The translations under genes were made by a program, and so were the position numbers. Of a stretch of DNA of 64,000 bases, positions 56,932 through 64,000 are shown one piece after another; the first letter of the stretch is position 1, and each line of letters opens with the position of its first letter. The notes under the pieces were generated by a model that made no database searches, was not told the DNA's origin, and saw only the letters and a list, made by a program, of their open reading frames with translations. The DNA is taken from the NCBI GenBank assembly GCA_905221035.1, contig CAJNBP010000006.1, positions 1 through 64,000 on the forward strand, read 5' to 3'. The stretch is from a bacterium. Lineage in GTDB: Bacteria > Bacillota > Bacilli > Lactobacillales > Streptococcaceae.

Positions 56932-57680
56932 AACTAGAAAACATTGACAAATCCATTCAAAAACAGGATATTTTGCAAGATATTACGCTTGAAGTCAGTC
57001 CTCAGAAACTGACAGCCTTCATTGGTCCAAATGGTGCTGGAAAATCGACTCTCCTCTCCATCATGAGCAGACTGGCCAAGAAAGATCAGGGAATTCTCAG
57101 TATCAAAGGTCGTGAAATCGAGAGTTGGAATTCCCAAGAACTAGCCAAAGAGCTAACCATTCTAAAGCAGAAAATCAATTACCAAGCCAAATTGACTGTT
57201 GAAGAATTAGTCAGTTTTGGACGTTTTCCCTACAGCCGAGGACGCCTGAGAGCAGAAGACTGGGAAAAAATCAGAGAGACTCTGGACTATCTGGAACTGA
57301 CAAACTTAAAAGGCCGCTACATCGATAGTCTGTCTGGTGGACAGCTGCAACGTGTCTTTATCGCTATGGTACTGGCCCAGGATACAGACTTTATCTTGCT
57401 AGACGAACCACTCAACAATCTCGACATCAAACAAAGCGTCAGCATGATGCAGATTCTTCGGCGACTGGTGGAGGAACTAGGGAAGACCATTATCATCGTC
57501 CTCCACGATATCAACATGGCCAGCCAGTATGCGGATGAAATTGTCGCCTTCAAGGACGGTCGAGTCTTTAGCAAGGGAACTACTGCTCAAATCATGCAGG
57601 CTGACCTGCTCAGTCAACTCTATGAGATTCCCATCACGCTGGCGGATATCAATGGCAAAAAAATCTGTATCTATAGCTAG
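56928..57680 (+). CDS. piuD: Iron-compound ABC transporter ATPase
   Basis: A 250-residue ATPase starting with GTG in a GTGA overlap with piuC. Walker A is GPNGAGKST, the signature is LSGGQLQRV and Walker B is FILLDEPLNNLD. It powers the PiuBC permease. Confidence 0.94.
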   Translation: MKLENIDKSIQKQDILQDITLEVSPQKLTAFIGPNGAGKSTLLSIMSRLAKKDQGILSIKGREIESWNSQELAKELTILKQKINYQAKLTVEELVSFGRFPYSRGRLRAEDWEKIRETLDYLELTNLKGRYIDSLSGGQLQRVFIAMVLAQDTDFILLDEPLNNLDIKQSVSMMQILRRLVEELGKTIIIVLHDINMASQYADEIVAFKDGRVFSKGTTAQIMQADLLSQLYEIPITLADINGKKICIYS

Positions 57681-57775
57681 TAACATAGAAACTCAAGTTA
57701 GAGAACCTTCAGTCTCTTAGTCAATAAGACCAAGAGACTCCCTAAATCGTTATCACATTTTAAAAAGGAGAAATC

Positions 57776-58741
57776 ATGAAAACATCCCTTAAACTTTACC
57801 TCACTGCCCTAGTAGCCAGCTTCTTGCTCCTACTTGGTGCATGTAGCACAAACTCAAGCACTAGTCAGACGGAGACAAGTAGCTCTGCTCCAACAGAGGT
57901 AACCATTAAAAATTCACTAGGTGTAGTCACACTTTCAAAAGTCCCTGAAAAGATTGTGACCTTTGACCTCGGTGCTGCGGATACTATTCGCGCTTTAGGT
58001 TTTGAAAAGAATATCGTCGGAATGCCTACAAAAACTGTTCCGACTTATCTTAAAGACCTAGCTGGAAAAGTTAAAAATGTTGGTTCTATGGTTGAGCCAG
58101 ACCTAGAAGCCCTTGCTGCTCTTGAACCAGACCTAATTATCGCTTCACCACGTACCCAAAAATTCGTAGATAAGTTCAACGAAATCGCTCCGACTGTTCT
58201 CTTCCAAGCAGGCAAAGATGACTACTGGACTTCTACCAAGGCCAATATCGAATCCCTAGCAAGCTCCTTTGGTGAAACTGGTACACAGAAAGCCAAAGAA
58301 GAATTGGCCAAGCTAGACAAGAGCATCCAAGAAGTCGCTACTAAAAACGAAAGTTCTGACAAAAAAGCCCTTGCCATCCTCCTCAATGAAGGAAAAATGG
58401 CTGCCTTTGGTGCCCAATCTCGTTTCTCTTTCTTGTACCAAACCTTGAAATTCAAGCCAACTGACACTCAATTTGAAGACTCTCGCCACGGACAAGAAGT
58501 CAGCTTTGAAAGTGTCAAAGAAATCAATCCTGACATCCTTTTTGTCATCAACCGTACCCTTGCCATCGGTGGTGACAACTCTAGCAACGATGGTGTCCTA
58601 GAAAATGCCCTCATCGCTGAAACTCCTGCTGCTAAAAATGGCAAGATTATCCAACTAACACCAGACCTCTGGTATCTAAGCGGAGGCGGGCTTGAATCAA
58701 CAAAACTCATGATTGAAGACGCACAAAAAGCCTTGAAATAA
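57776..58741 (+). CDS. piuA: Iron-compound-binding lipoprotein PiuA
   Basis: A 321-residue substrate-binding lipoprotein. The lipobox LLGAC lies at about residues 19-23. The mature part is of the FecB/PeriPBP type (KIVTFDLGAADTIRALG, EPDLEALAALEPDLIIAS). The sequence agrees closely with what I recall of pneumococcal PiuA. AAAGGAG precedes the ATG. Confidence 0.95.
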   Translation: MKTSLKLYLTALVASFLLLLGACSTNSSTSQTETSSSAPTEVTIKNSLGVVTLSKVPEKIVTFDLGAADTIRALGFEKNIVGMPTKTVPTYLKDLAGKVKNVGSMVEPDLEALAALEPDLIIASPRTQKFVDKFNEIAPTVLFQAGKDDYWTSTKANIESLASSFGETGTQKAKEELAKLDKSIQEVATKNESSDKKALAILLNEGKMAAFGAQSRFSFLYQTLKFKPTDTQFEDSRHGQEVSFESVKEINPDILFVINRTLAIGGDNSSNDGVLENALIAETPAAKNGKIIQLTPDLWYLSGGGLESTKLMIEDAQKALK

Positions 58742-58771
58742 GCTACTTTAAACTCAATCACATCTTTACAT

Positions 58772-58827
58772 GATAAAACGCATCCTATCAAGTAGTTCAT
58801 GAAAACCTGATAGGATGCGTTTTTATC
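58772..58827. terminator. Bidirectional terminator between piuA and yidD
   Basis: A 15- to 16-bp stem (AAAACGCATCCTATCA with its complement) with a T run on both strands, between converging genes. Confidence 0.88.
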
Positions 58828-58851
58828 ATTTTGAAATCTGTTTACCCAGCC

Positions 58852-59094
58852 TCATTTCCCTTCTTGATTTCGTTTGAGGGAAAAGTGATCTGGGACGGGG
58901 TCCTTACCTGTTTTCGACCAGGGATGGCAACGTAAAATCCGAGCCAAGCCCATCAAGACACCCTTGAAGCCATGTTGTTCAATAGCCTGAATCATGTAAT
59001 TTGAACAAGTCGGTTCAAAGCGACAAGAGGCTGGAAAGGCTGGCGAGATAAAACGTTGGTAAAAGCGCACAGGCGCTATTAAAATTCGTTTCAT
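58852..59094 (-). CDS. yidD: Membrane protein insertion efficiency factor YidD
   Basis: An 80-residue protein of the YidD family: [20 protein letters not shown] followed by [12 protein letters not shown] and the Trp-containing C-terminal segment. It assists insertion of membrane proteins via YidC. The start overlaps the rluB stop by one base (TAATG). Confidence 0.95.
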   Translation of the reverse strand: MKRILIAPVRFYQRFISPAFPASCRFEPTCSNYMIQAIEQHGFKGVLMGLARILRCHPWSKTGKDPVPDHFSLKRNQEGK

Positions 59095-59816
59095 TATTTC
59101 TTGGTTACAGCCATGGTGTGTAGTTGGCTGATTTCTTTTTTGTTAAGACGACGGGATTCACCTGGACGAAGGCCTGTCAAGTCTAGGTGCCCAAAACGTG
59201 TACGCGACAACTTGTCCACTTGAAGACCAACAGCTTCAAACATTTTTTTAACCTGATGATTACGCCCTTCATGGATGGTCAACTGCACTACTGAGCGATT
59301 TTTAACTGGATCCACTTTGAGAATTTCGTAAACAGCTGGCTTGGTTTTCTTACCATCAATCTCAAGTCCACGGGTCAAGGGGCGAAGATTGTCCTTATTG
59401 GCCACACCCTTAACACGCGCAACATAGACCTTATCAATCTCATTACGAGGGTGAATCATTTCATCCGTAAAGTCACCATCATTGGTCAAAATCAAGACTC
59501 CTGATGTATCCCAGTCCAAACGTCCAACTGGATAAATGCGTTCTTTTACATTGGGCAAGAGGTCGACAACAGTCTTGCGGCCCTTGTCATCTATCACACT
59601 GGAAATCACACCGCGTGGTTTGTTAAGCAGATAATAGACCTTTTCTTCATTGTAGATAGGTTGACCTTCAACCTCAACCTTGTCGCCTGACTTGATGGTT
59701 GTTGCTAGTTCACGTACCACTTGGCCATTGACCGTCACCAAGCCTTGCTTGATCAACTCTTCTGCTTTTCTCCTACTGGCCACACCTGCGTGGGCAATAT
59801 ACTTATTGATTCTCAT
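59094..59816 (-). CDS. rluB: 23S rRNA pseudouridine synthase RluB
   Basis: A 240-residue enzyme with an N-terminal S4 domain ([20 protein letters not shown]) and the catalytic motif [16 protein letters not shown] with the active Asp. It forms pseudouridine in 23S rRNA. It overlaps scpB by 14 bp. Confidence 0.93.
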   Translation of the reverse strand: MRINKYIAHAGVASRRKAEELIKQGLVTVNGQVVRELATTIKSGDKVEVEGQPIYNEEKVYYLLNKPRGVISSVIDDKGRKTVVDLLPNVKERIYPVGRLDWDTSGVLILTNDGDFTDEMIHPRNEIDKVYVARVKGVANKDNLRPLTRGLEIDGKKTKPAVYEILKVDPVKNRSVVQLTIHEGRNHQVKKMFEAVGLQVDKLSRTRFGHLDLTGLRPGESRRLNKKEISQLHTMAVTKK

Positions 59817-60372
59817 CTTCTTCTATCCTTTCACCAAATAATTGGCTTTCTTGGGCTTGAATCTCAAGCTCATCAATCACTGGTAATTCTTCCAAATGGT
59901 TAATTCCCATGTAATCTAGGAAATAATCCGTAGTCACATAGAGGTTGGGGCGACCCAACACTTCTTTTTTCCCGTCTTCTTTAATCAAGTCAAAAGCCTG
60001 CAACTTTGCCAAGGCCCCACTCGAGTTTACCCCACGAATGGCATCAATTTCTATCCGTGTGATGGGCTGTTTGTAGGCAACGATGGACAAGGTCTCAAGG
60101 GCAGCCCGAGACAAACTCTGGTTGATAGGCGCCTTGGAATATTCCTTCAAGATCTCTGCAAATTGAGGCTTGGTCACCAATCTATAAGCGCCCCCTGTCT
60201 CAATCAGAGCCAAACTGGAATCCGGGTCTTTTTCATACTTCTGGACTAATTTTTCTAAACTCTGTTGGATACCTGTCGGTGGCAGAGAGAGGAGTTCAGC
60301 TAACTGACGGACCCGAATCCCATCTTCACCCGCTACAAACAAGAGCGCTTCTATTTTTGCTAAAGTACTCAT
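59803..60372 (-). CDS. scpB: Segregation and condensation protein B
   Basis: A 189-residue protein with two winged-helix domains (family segments [15 protein letters not shown] and [16 protein letters not shown]). It is the kite subunit of the SMC-ScpAB condensin. Confidence 0.96.
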   Translation of the reverse strand: MSTLAKIEALLFVAGEDGIRVRQLAELLSLPPTGIQQSLEKLVQKYEKDPDSSLALIETGGAYRLVTKPQFAEILKEYSKAPINQSLSRAALETLSIVAYKQPITRIEIDAIRGVNSSGALAKLQAFDLIKEDGKKEVLGRPNLYVTTDYFLDYMGINHLEELPVIDELEIQAQESQLFGERIEEDENQ

Positions 60373-60390
60373 CTTTCCTCTCTATCAAGT

Positions 60391-61119
60391 CTAGCTTTGG
60401 GCCACTTGACTTTCTTCCTTCTTTTCCATGAGATAGATATCTCCGAAACTCTCCTCTTGCACGAGAATCAGCTCCTGGGTTTTGATTAACTCTAGGGTTG
60501 CCAAAAAGAGGGTAATAACCTCTTGGACATTCTGAGCTTCCTTGAACAAATCCTGCAAGCGCAACTGGGCTCGTCCAGTCAAGGACTCTTTCACGATGAC
60601 CATCATGTCCTCAATCTTATACTCATCCCGCAGGATAGTTGTATGATTCTGAGCAAACTCTTCTTTTTTCTTGGCTAGGATATTTGAAAAAGCCAAAAAA
60701 AGATCAATGGTCGTCTTGTCATGAACAAGCTCGGCATCTTCGTAAATCAACTCTGTTGGCGCTTTGGAATAGTACTGGGCTCGCTCTTGGTGCTTAGCCT
60801 CCAAGTGCTCACCCAAGAGCTTAAACTTACGGTATTCTTCGATTTGAGAGAGAAGATCCTGCTCTAGATCATCCTCCAAGTCTGTTACTTCTGCCACCTT
60901 TGGCAAGAGCTTGCGACTCTTGATCAGCATCAGCTGACTGGCCATAACCATGTACTCGCCCGTCACTTCCAGACGCATGGCCTGTAGAGTTGAGACATAG
61001 GCTAGGTACTGTTCGATGACTTCCGTAATGAGCACATCGTAGATATCCATCTGGTACTTGGAAACCAGGTGCAAAAGCAAGTCCAGAGGCCCTTCAAAAT
61101 CTTTTAATTTAATATCCAT
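60391..61119 (-). CDS. scpA: Segregation and condensation protein A
   Basis: A 242-residue kleisin of the SMC complex, starting [18 protein letters not shown] and containing [18 protein letters not shown]. The start codon overlaps the stop of the upstream recombinase-like gene. Confidence 0.96.
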   Translation of the reverse strand: MDIKLKDFEGPLDLLLHLVSKYQMDIYDVLITEVIEQYLAYVSTLQAMRLEVTGEYMVMASQLMLIKSRKLLPKVAEVTDLEDDLEQDLLSQIEEYRKFKLLGEHLEAKHQERAQYYSKAPTELIYEDAELVHDKTTIDLFLAFSNILAKKKEEFAQNHTTILRDEYKIEDMMVIVKESLTGRAQLRLQDLFKEAQNVQEVITLFLATLELIKTQELILVQEESFGDIYLMEKKEESQVAQS

Positions 61120-61859
61120 TATCTATATTTTTCTAAGGTCAGGACTGTTTTTAATCCTAATTTTTTTGCAATTTCGTACAAATCGACCTTGTTTTCAATT
61201 TGTCTTAAAATGAACTGTTCCCGCAAGGCTTGGGCTGATAAGGTTGGGAAACCTTTCTCCTTGACAAAGGACTCCAACTGACGGAAGGCCCACTGACGAG
61301 AATAGGCTTTCCCTGCCCTTTCAAAGAGGTAGGTCTGTCCCATCAAGGGTTCTAGCTCTGGAATCAAGGGCGTAGGAATAGTGACAATCCTCTGTTGGGA
61401 AGCCTTGTTAATTCGCAACACCTGAAAATCCAGATTGATATCCGCAACCTTAAGAGCTAAAATCTCACTCGGCAAGAGCCCTATTTCCAAGATAAGAAGC
61501 GCCAGTAAACGTCCCTCTGGATAGTCGCTTTCCTGCCAAAAAGAGTCTAGGTCTATGAGTTCTGGCTTCTCGGTCTTCTTTTCAGCTTGTTTAGCTAATT
61601 CCAAACGATAAAAGCTATCCACTTCTCCTTTTTGATAGAGAAAGTAGAGAAATTGGTTACAGGCCGAAATCTTTCGCTTCTGGGCGCTGATTTTTAGATT
61701 GGCTAGTTGGGCTTGGTAAATCTTGAGACTGGTCTCAGAAATCCGCTCTCCTACAATGTCTAAAAATTGCTCCAAATCATACTTATAGGACTGCTTGGAA
61801 TTGGCAGATAAGCCCTGCTTTTCCTCTAAAAAGGCTGAAATCCTGTCTCTCATTTGCAT
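61119..61859 (-). CDS. XerD-like recombinase fold lacking catalytic residues
   Basis: A 246-residue protein of the tyrosine-recombinase fold. The first catalytic Arg is missing: [12 protein letters not shown] stands where active enzymes have GLR-x-SEL, and the HxLRH motif is replaced by QALREQFI. The C-terminal TLEKYR keeps a Tyr. Such XerD-like proteins are encoded ahead of scpA in streptococci and are probably not active recombinases. Confidence 0.85.
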   Translation of the reverse strand: MQMRDRISAFLEEKQGLSANSKQSYKYDLEQFLDIVGERISETSLKIYQAQLANLKISAQKRKISACNQFLYFLYQKGEVDSFYRLELAKQAEKKTEKPELIDLDSFWQESDYPEGRLLALLILEIGLLPSEILALKVADINLDFQVLRINKASQQRIVTIPTPLIPELEPLMGQTYLFERAGKAYSRQWAFRQLESFVKEKGFPTLSAQALREQFILRQIENKVDLYEIAKKLGLKTVLTLEKYR

Positions 61860-62311
61860 CGAATCTCATATTCCTTACTAAAGTCATGCAAGAGGGCATT
61901 GACTGCCTTGAGGATAGATTTGCGCGTAATAATCCCTTGGAAAATACCAGACGCATCCACAACTGGTAAGAAGGACTCATCTACCAGCTTGTGCAAGACC
62001 TCCGTAACGGTAAAATCAGGCGAGACGACCGCTACGTCCGTTCTCGTCATATGAACGATATCCGTATCTGCCATGATTTCTTGACTCAAATCATGCTCCA
62101 TCTGATAAGCCATAATATCTCTGAGCCCAATAGTTCCAACAAAGTGTTTTTCATCTGTCACAACAGGAACACGGGTATAGGTCATCTGACTGAGCAAGAG
62201 GATCGCGTGATCTGCATTGTGGGTATCAATCAACACAGCTAGATTTTCAGCAGGGGTCAAAAAAGTTTCCTTCTGCCCCAACAAGAAAGTCTCAAACTCC
62301 TTGGCAATCAT
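61850..62311 (-). CDS. CBS-domain protein (CbpB/YkuL type)
   Basis: A 153-residue protein with two CBS domains. CBS pairs bind adenine nucleotides; in related bacteria the homologous single-CBS-pair proteins bind cyclic-di-AMP. Its start overlaps the phosphoesterase stop (ATGA). Confidence 0.82.
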   Translation of the reverse strand: MIAKEFETFLLGQKETFLTPAENLAVLIDTHNADHAILLLSQMTYTRVPVVTDEKHFVGTIGLRDIMAYQMEHDLSQEIMADTDIVHMTRTDVAVVSPDFTVTEVLHKLVDESFLPVVDASGIFQGIITRKSILKAVNALLHDFSKEYEIRCK

Positions 62312-62829
62312 CGGCTAAACTCCTTGGACAAGCCCGGATACACCTCATGATCTCGTGTCAAAAAGTCGACTTTGAAGTAACTATCATCAATCTCCACACG
62401 AGCATAGAGACATTCTCTTATGGTCCCGCGTGGTTGACTGATGGAACCTGGATTTAGAAAGAGGGTCTTGCCTTCCATCCAAGCGCTTGGCACATGCAAG
62501 TGACCATAAAGGCAAATATCAGCATTTTCTTCCTGAGCCCAGTAGTCCAACTTTTGAAAGTTGAAATTGATGTCAAACAAGTGACCATGGGTTTGGATAA
62601 TCTTGGTCGAACCAAGCTCAGTCACCAAACGTTCTGGGTAGCCGGCGTAAAAGTCCATGTTCCCTTTAACAACGCGGATGCCCTCCCAAAGGGGAGAATC
62701 TGGACGCAGTTCAGAATCGCCATTATGAAAAACGGCATCAACTTTGCCCACATAGCGATCACGGATTTCTTCCACAATCAAGCTATCGCCATGGGAATCG
62801 CTCATTACAATGATGGTTTGTTTTGCCAT
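62308..62829 (-). CDS. YfcE/MJ0936-type metallophosphoesterase
   Basis: A 173-residue calcineurin-like phosphoesterase: SDSHGD, FHNGDSE, VKGNMD and the histidine segments THGH and YGHLHVP form the metal centre. It overlaps the end of rdgB by 25 bp. Substrate unknown. Confidence 0.88.
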   Translation of the reverse strand: MAKQTIIVMSDSHGDSLIVEEIRDRYVGKVDAVFHNGDSELRPDSPLWEGIRVVKGNMDFYAGYPERLVTELGSTKIIQTHGHLFDINFNFQKLDYWAQEENADICLYGHLHVPSAWMEGKTLFLNPGSISQPRGTIRECLYARVEIDDSYFKVDFLTRDHEVYPGLSKEFSR

Positions 62830-63776
62830 GATGGAAATACCTCCAAAAGTTTCTTAACGGCTAAGGCACGGTGAGATTGACTATTTTTTTCTTCAAGGGT
62901 TAATTCAGCTGAGGACTTGCCTGTCTCTCCTACAAGGAAGAGAGGGTCATAGCCAAAGCCATTTTCACCCTTAGGTTCAAAGTTAATGTAGCCAGGCCAG
63001 TCTGCTTCAACAACCAAACTTTCCTTGTTTGGACTGGCTACGACTAGGGTTGTATGGAATTGAGCCGAGCGGTCCTTGAGTTCAAAGACCATGGCCAATT
63101 CGTGCAAGAGTTTGGCATTGTTTTCACGGTCAGTAGCTCCCACTCCTGCGAAACGTGCTGACCAGACACCTGGCAAGCCACCAAGGACATCGACTTTAAG
63201 TCCAGAATCATCTGCCAGAACCATCTTGCCTGTTAACTGTGAAATGGTTTCTGCCTTGAGACGGGCATTTTCTTCGAAGGTCATGCCTGTTTCTGCTACT
63301 TCAGGTAAGTCAGGATAGTCATTAAGATTTTCCACATCGTATCCTAACTTGTCAAAGATAGCTCGAAATTCCTTGGTCTTGCCCTCGTTACGAGTCGCAA
63401 TCAACAAGGTTTCTCTAACCTTGTTTGTCTCAAAGAAATCATGAACATTGACCCCTTCTTTGGGCAATTCCACATACAAGAGTTGCCCATTTTCAACCAA
63501 GAGCAGGGCCCCTTGACGTTGAATGACTTCCAAGTTACGTCCCATTTCTTGGTTAAGGATATCTACCACAAAGGACAATAAACGGTAGCGAGAACCATAG
63601 CGTAAAACAGTAACTGAAATCGGGAAACCTCGTTCCTCGTCTCGAAAGATTTTGGCCAATCCAACCAGAGGGAAATCCAAGTCTTCATCAGTCAACGTCC
63701 GGACGCCACCAAAAATACTATAGGACCCGACATACCAGTCCTGATCATCCTTGTATTCATAAATTTTATTTGTCAT
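62805..63776 (-). CDS. rdgB: XTP/dITP pyrophosphatase with N-terminal extension
   Basis: A 323-residue protein. The C-terminal 195 residues are a normal RdgB/HAM1 domain ([37 protein letters not shown]), which removes ITP and XTP from the nucleotide pool. The first 128 residues are an extension present in streptococcal homologues and not recognised. I place the start at 63776 ([11 protein letters not shown]). Confidence 0.92.
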   Translation of the reverse strand: MTNKIYEYKDDQDWYVGSYSIFGGVRTLTDEDLDFPLVGLAKIFRDEERGFPISVTVLRYGSRYRLLSFVVDILNQEMGRNLEVIQRQGALLLVENGQLLYVELPKEGVNVHDFFETNKVRETLLIATRNEGKTKEFRAIFDKLGYDVENLNDYPDLPEVAETGMTFEENARLKAETISQLTGKMVLADDSGLKVDVLGGLPGVWSARFAGVGATDRENNAKLLHELAMVFELKDRSAQFHTTLVVASPNKESLVVEADWPGYINFEPKGENGFGYDPLFLVGETGKSSAELTLEEKNSQSHRALAVKKLLEVFPSWQNKPSL

Positions 63777-64000
63777 AATTCTACATGCTCCACATGAATC
63801 TCTTTTTCCAGCCATTCTTCACCAATTTGGGCAAAACTTTGGCTGCTGGCTGTTGTGTAAAAACGGTGATGAAGTGGTCCAGCATCGCGACCACGATTGA
63901 TTTCAAAATAATTGAGTAAGACTGAGATATCCCGTACGCACTCTGCCCCACTATCGATGAGCTGAACCTTTGGTCCCATGACATTTTGAATAATGGGTCT
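63773..64000 (-). CDS. murI: Glutamate racemase, C-terminal part (cut by window edge)
   Basis: The frame is open to the window edge and shows 75 residues ending [31 protein letters not shown] is the C-terminal catalytic region of glutamate racemase, which supplies D-glutamate for the cell wall. Its stop overlaps the start of rdgB by four bases. Confidence 0.9.
   Translation of the reverse strand, partial: RPIIQNVMGPKVQLIDSGAECVRDISVLLNYFEINRGRDAGPLHHRFYTTASSQSFAQIGEEWLEKEIHVEHVEL

Overview
The window comes from a low-GC Gram-positive chromosome, almost certainly a mitis-group Streptococcus close to S. pneumoniae / S. mitis. The evidence is a pneumococcal-type BOX repeat, a blp bacteriocin regulatory locus, CcrZ, the PiuBCDA iron-compound transporter, a YSIRK/LPXTG endo-beta-N-acetylglucosaminidase, and gene order matching what I recall of the pneumococcal SP_0496-SP_0568 block (read backwards here) joined to the SP_1865-SP_1881 block.

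Layout. 0-12.9 kb: an IS30-type transposase cut by the window edge, a DUF3883 protein, then valS, an accessory block (RhuM-family protein, a repeat/HhH protein, a membrane protein and a scar made of valS and acetyltransferase fragments), a T-box leader driving a flavin-reductase/acetyltransferase operon, a DUF1858-DUF438-DUF1912 operon and an EcsC-type cluster. 13.2-22.7 kb: an SPFH-SHOCT / zinc-ribbon / lipoprotein cluster, the rimP-nusA-rnpM-ylxQ-infB-rbfA translation operon, and ccrZ-trmB. 22.8-30.8 kb: a blp locus that keeps blpT, blpR, blpH and a long run of immunity-type membrane genes (small ORFs, BlpX/Y/Z-like proteins, two CAAX-type proteases). It has no intact pheromone, transporter or bacteriocin gene. 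30.8-44.8 kb: ecsAB, a HIT protein, the heat-shock genes hrcA-grpE-dnaK-(DJ-1)-dnaJ under CIRCE control, a PadR/DUF2812 cluster, glnRA, a FUSC-type membrane protein and pgk. 44.9-50.2 kb: a 1757-residue surface-anchored GH85 glycosidase. 50.5-64 kb: a Na/Pi cotransporter, an EntA-type immunity gene, pepA, galE, piuBCDA, and the yidD-rluB-scpB-scpA-xerD-like-CBS-phosphoesterase-rdgB-murI operon, cut by the right edge inside murI.

The most interesting region is the blp locus. Five promoters share one rigid architecture: two 9-bp LytTR half-sites 21 bp apart, then 28-29 bp to the -10. This matches control by BlpR. Three of these promoters now lead only to small immunity-like membrane ORFs. One of the leaders still carries a 14-codon relic resembling the N-terminal half of a double-glycine leader. 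As seen here the locus could sense and protect but could not signal or kill. Duplications (a truncated paralogue, a tandem CAAX gene with a BOX element and a blpZ tail at the junction) show how it was assembled.

Other structural points are a probable separation of valS from its ancestral T-box, two palindromic mini-elements sharing a core on either side of dnaK/dnaJ, and a gene-order junction near 50-54 kb relative to the pneumococcal map as I remember it. I saw no rRNA, tRNA or CRISPR array.
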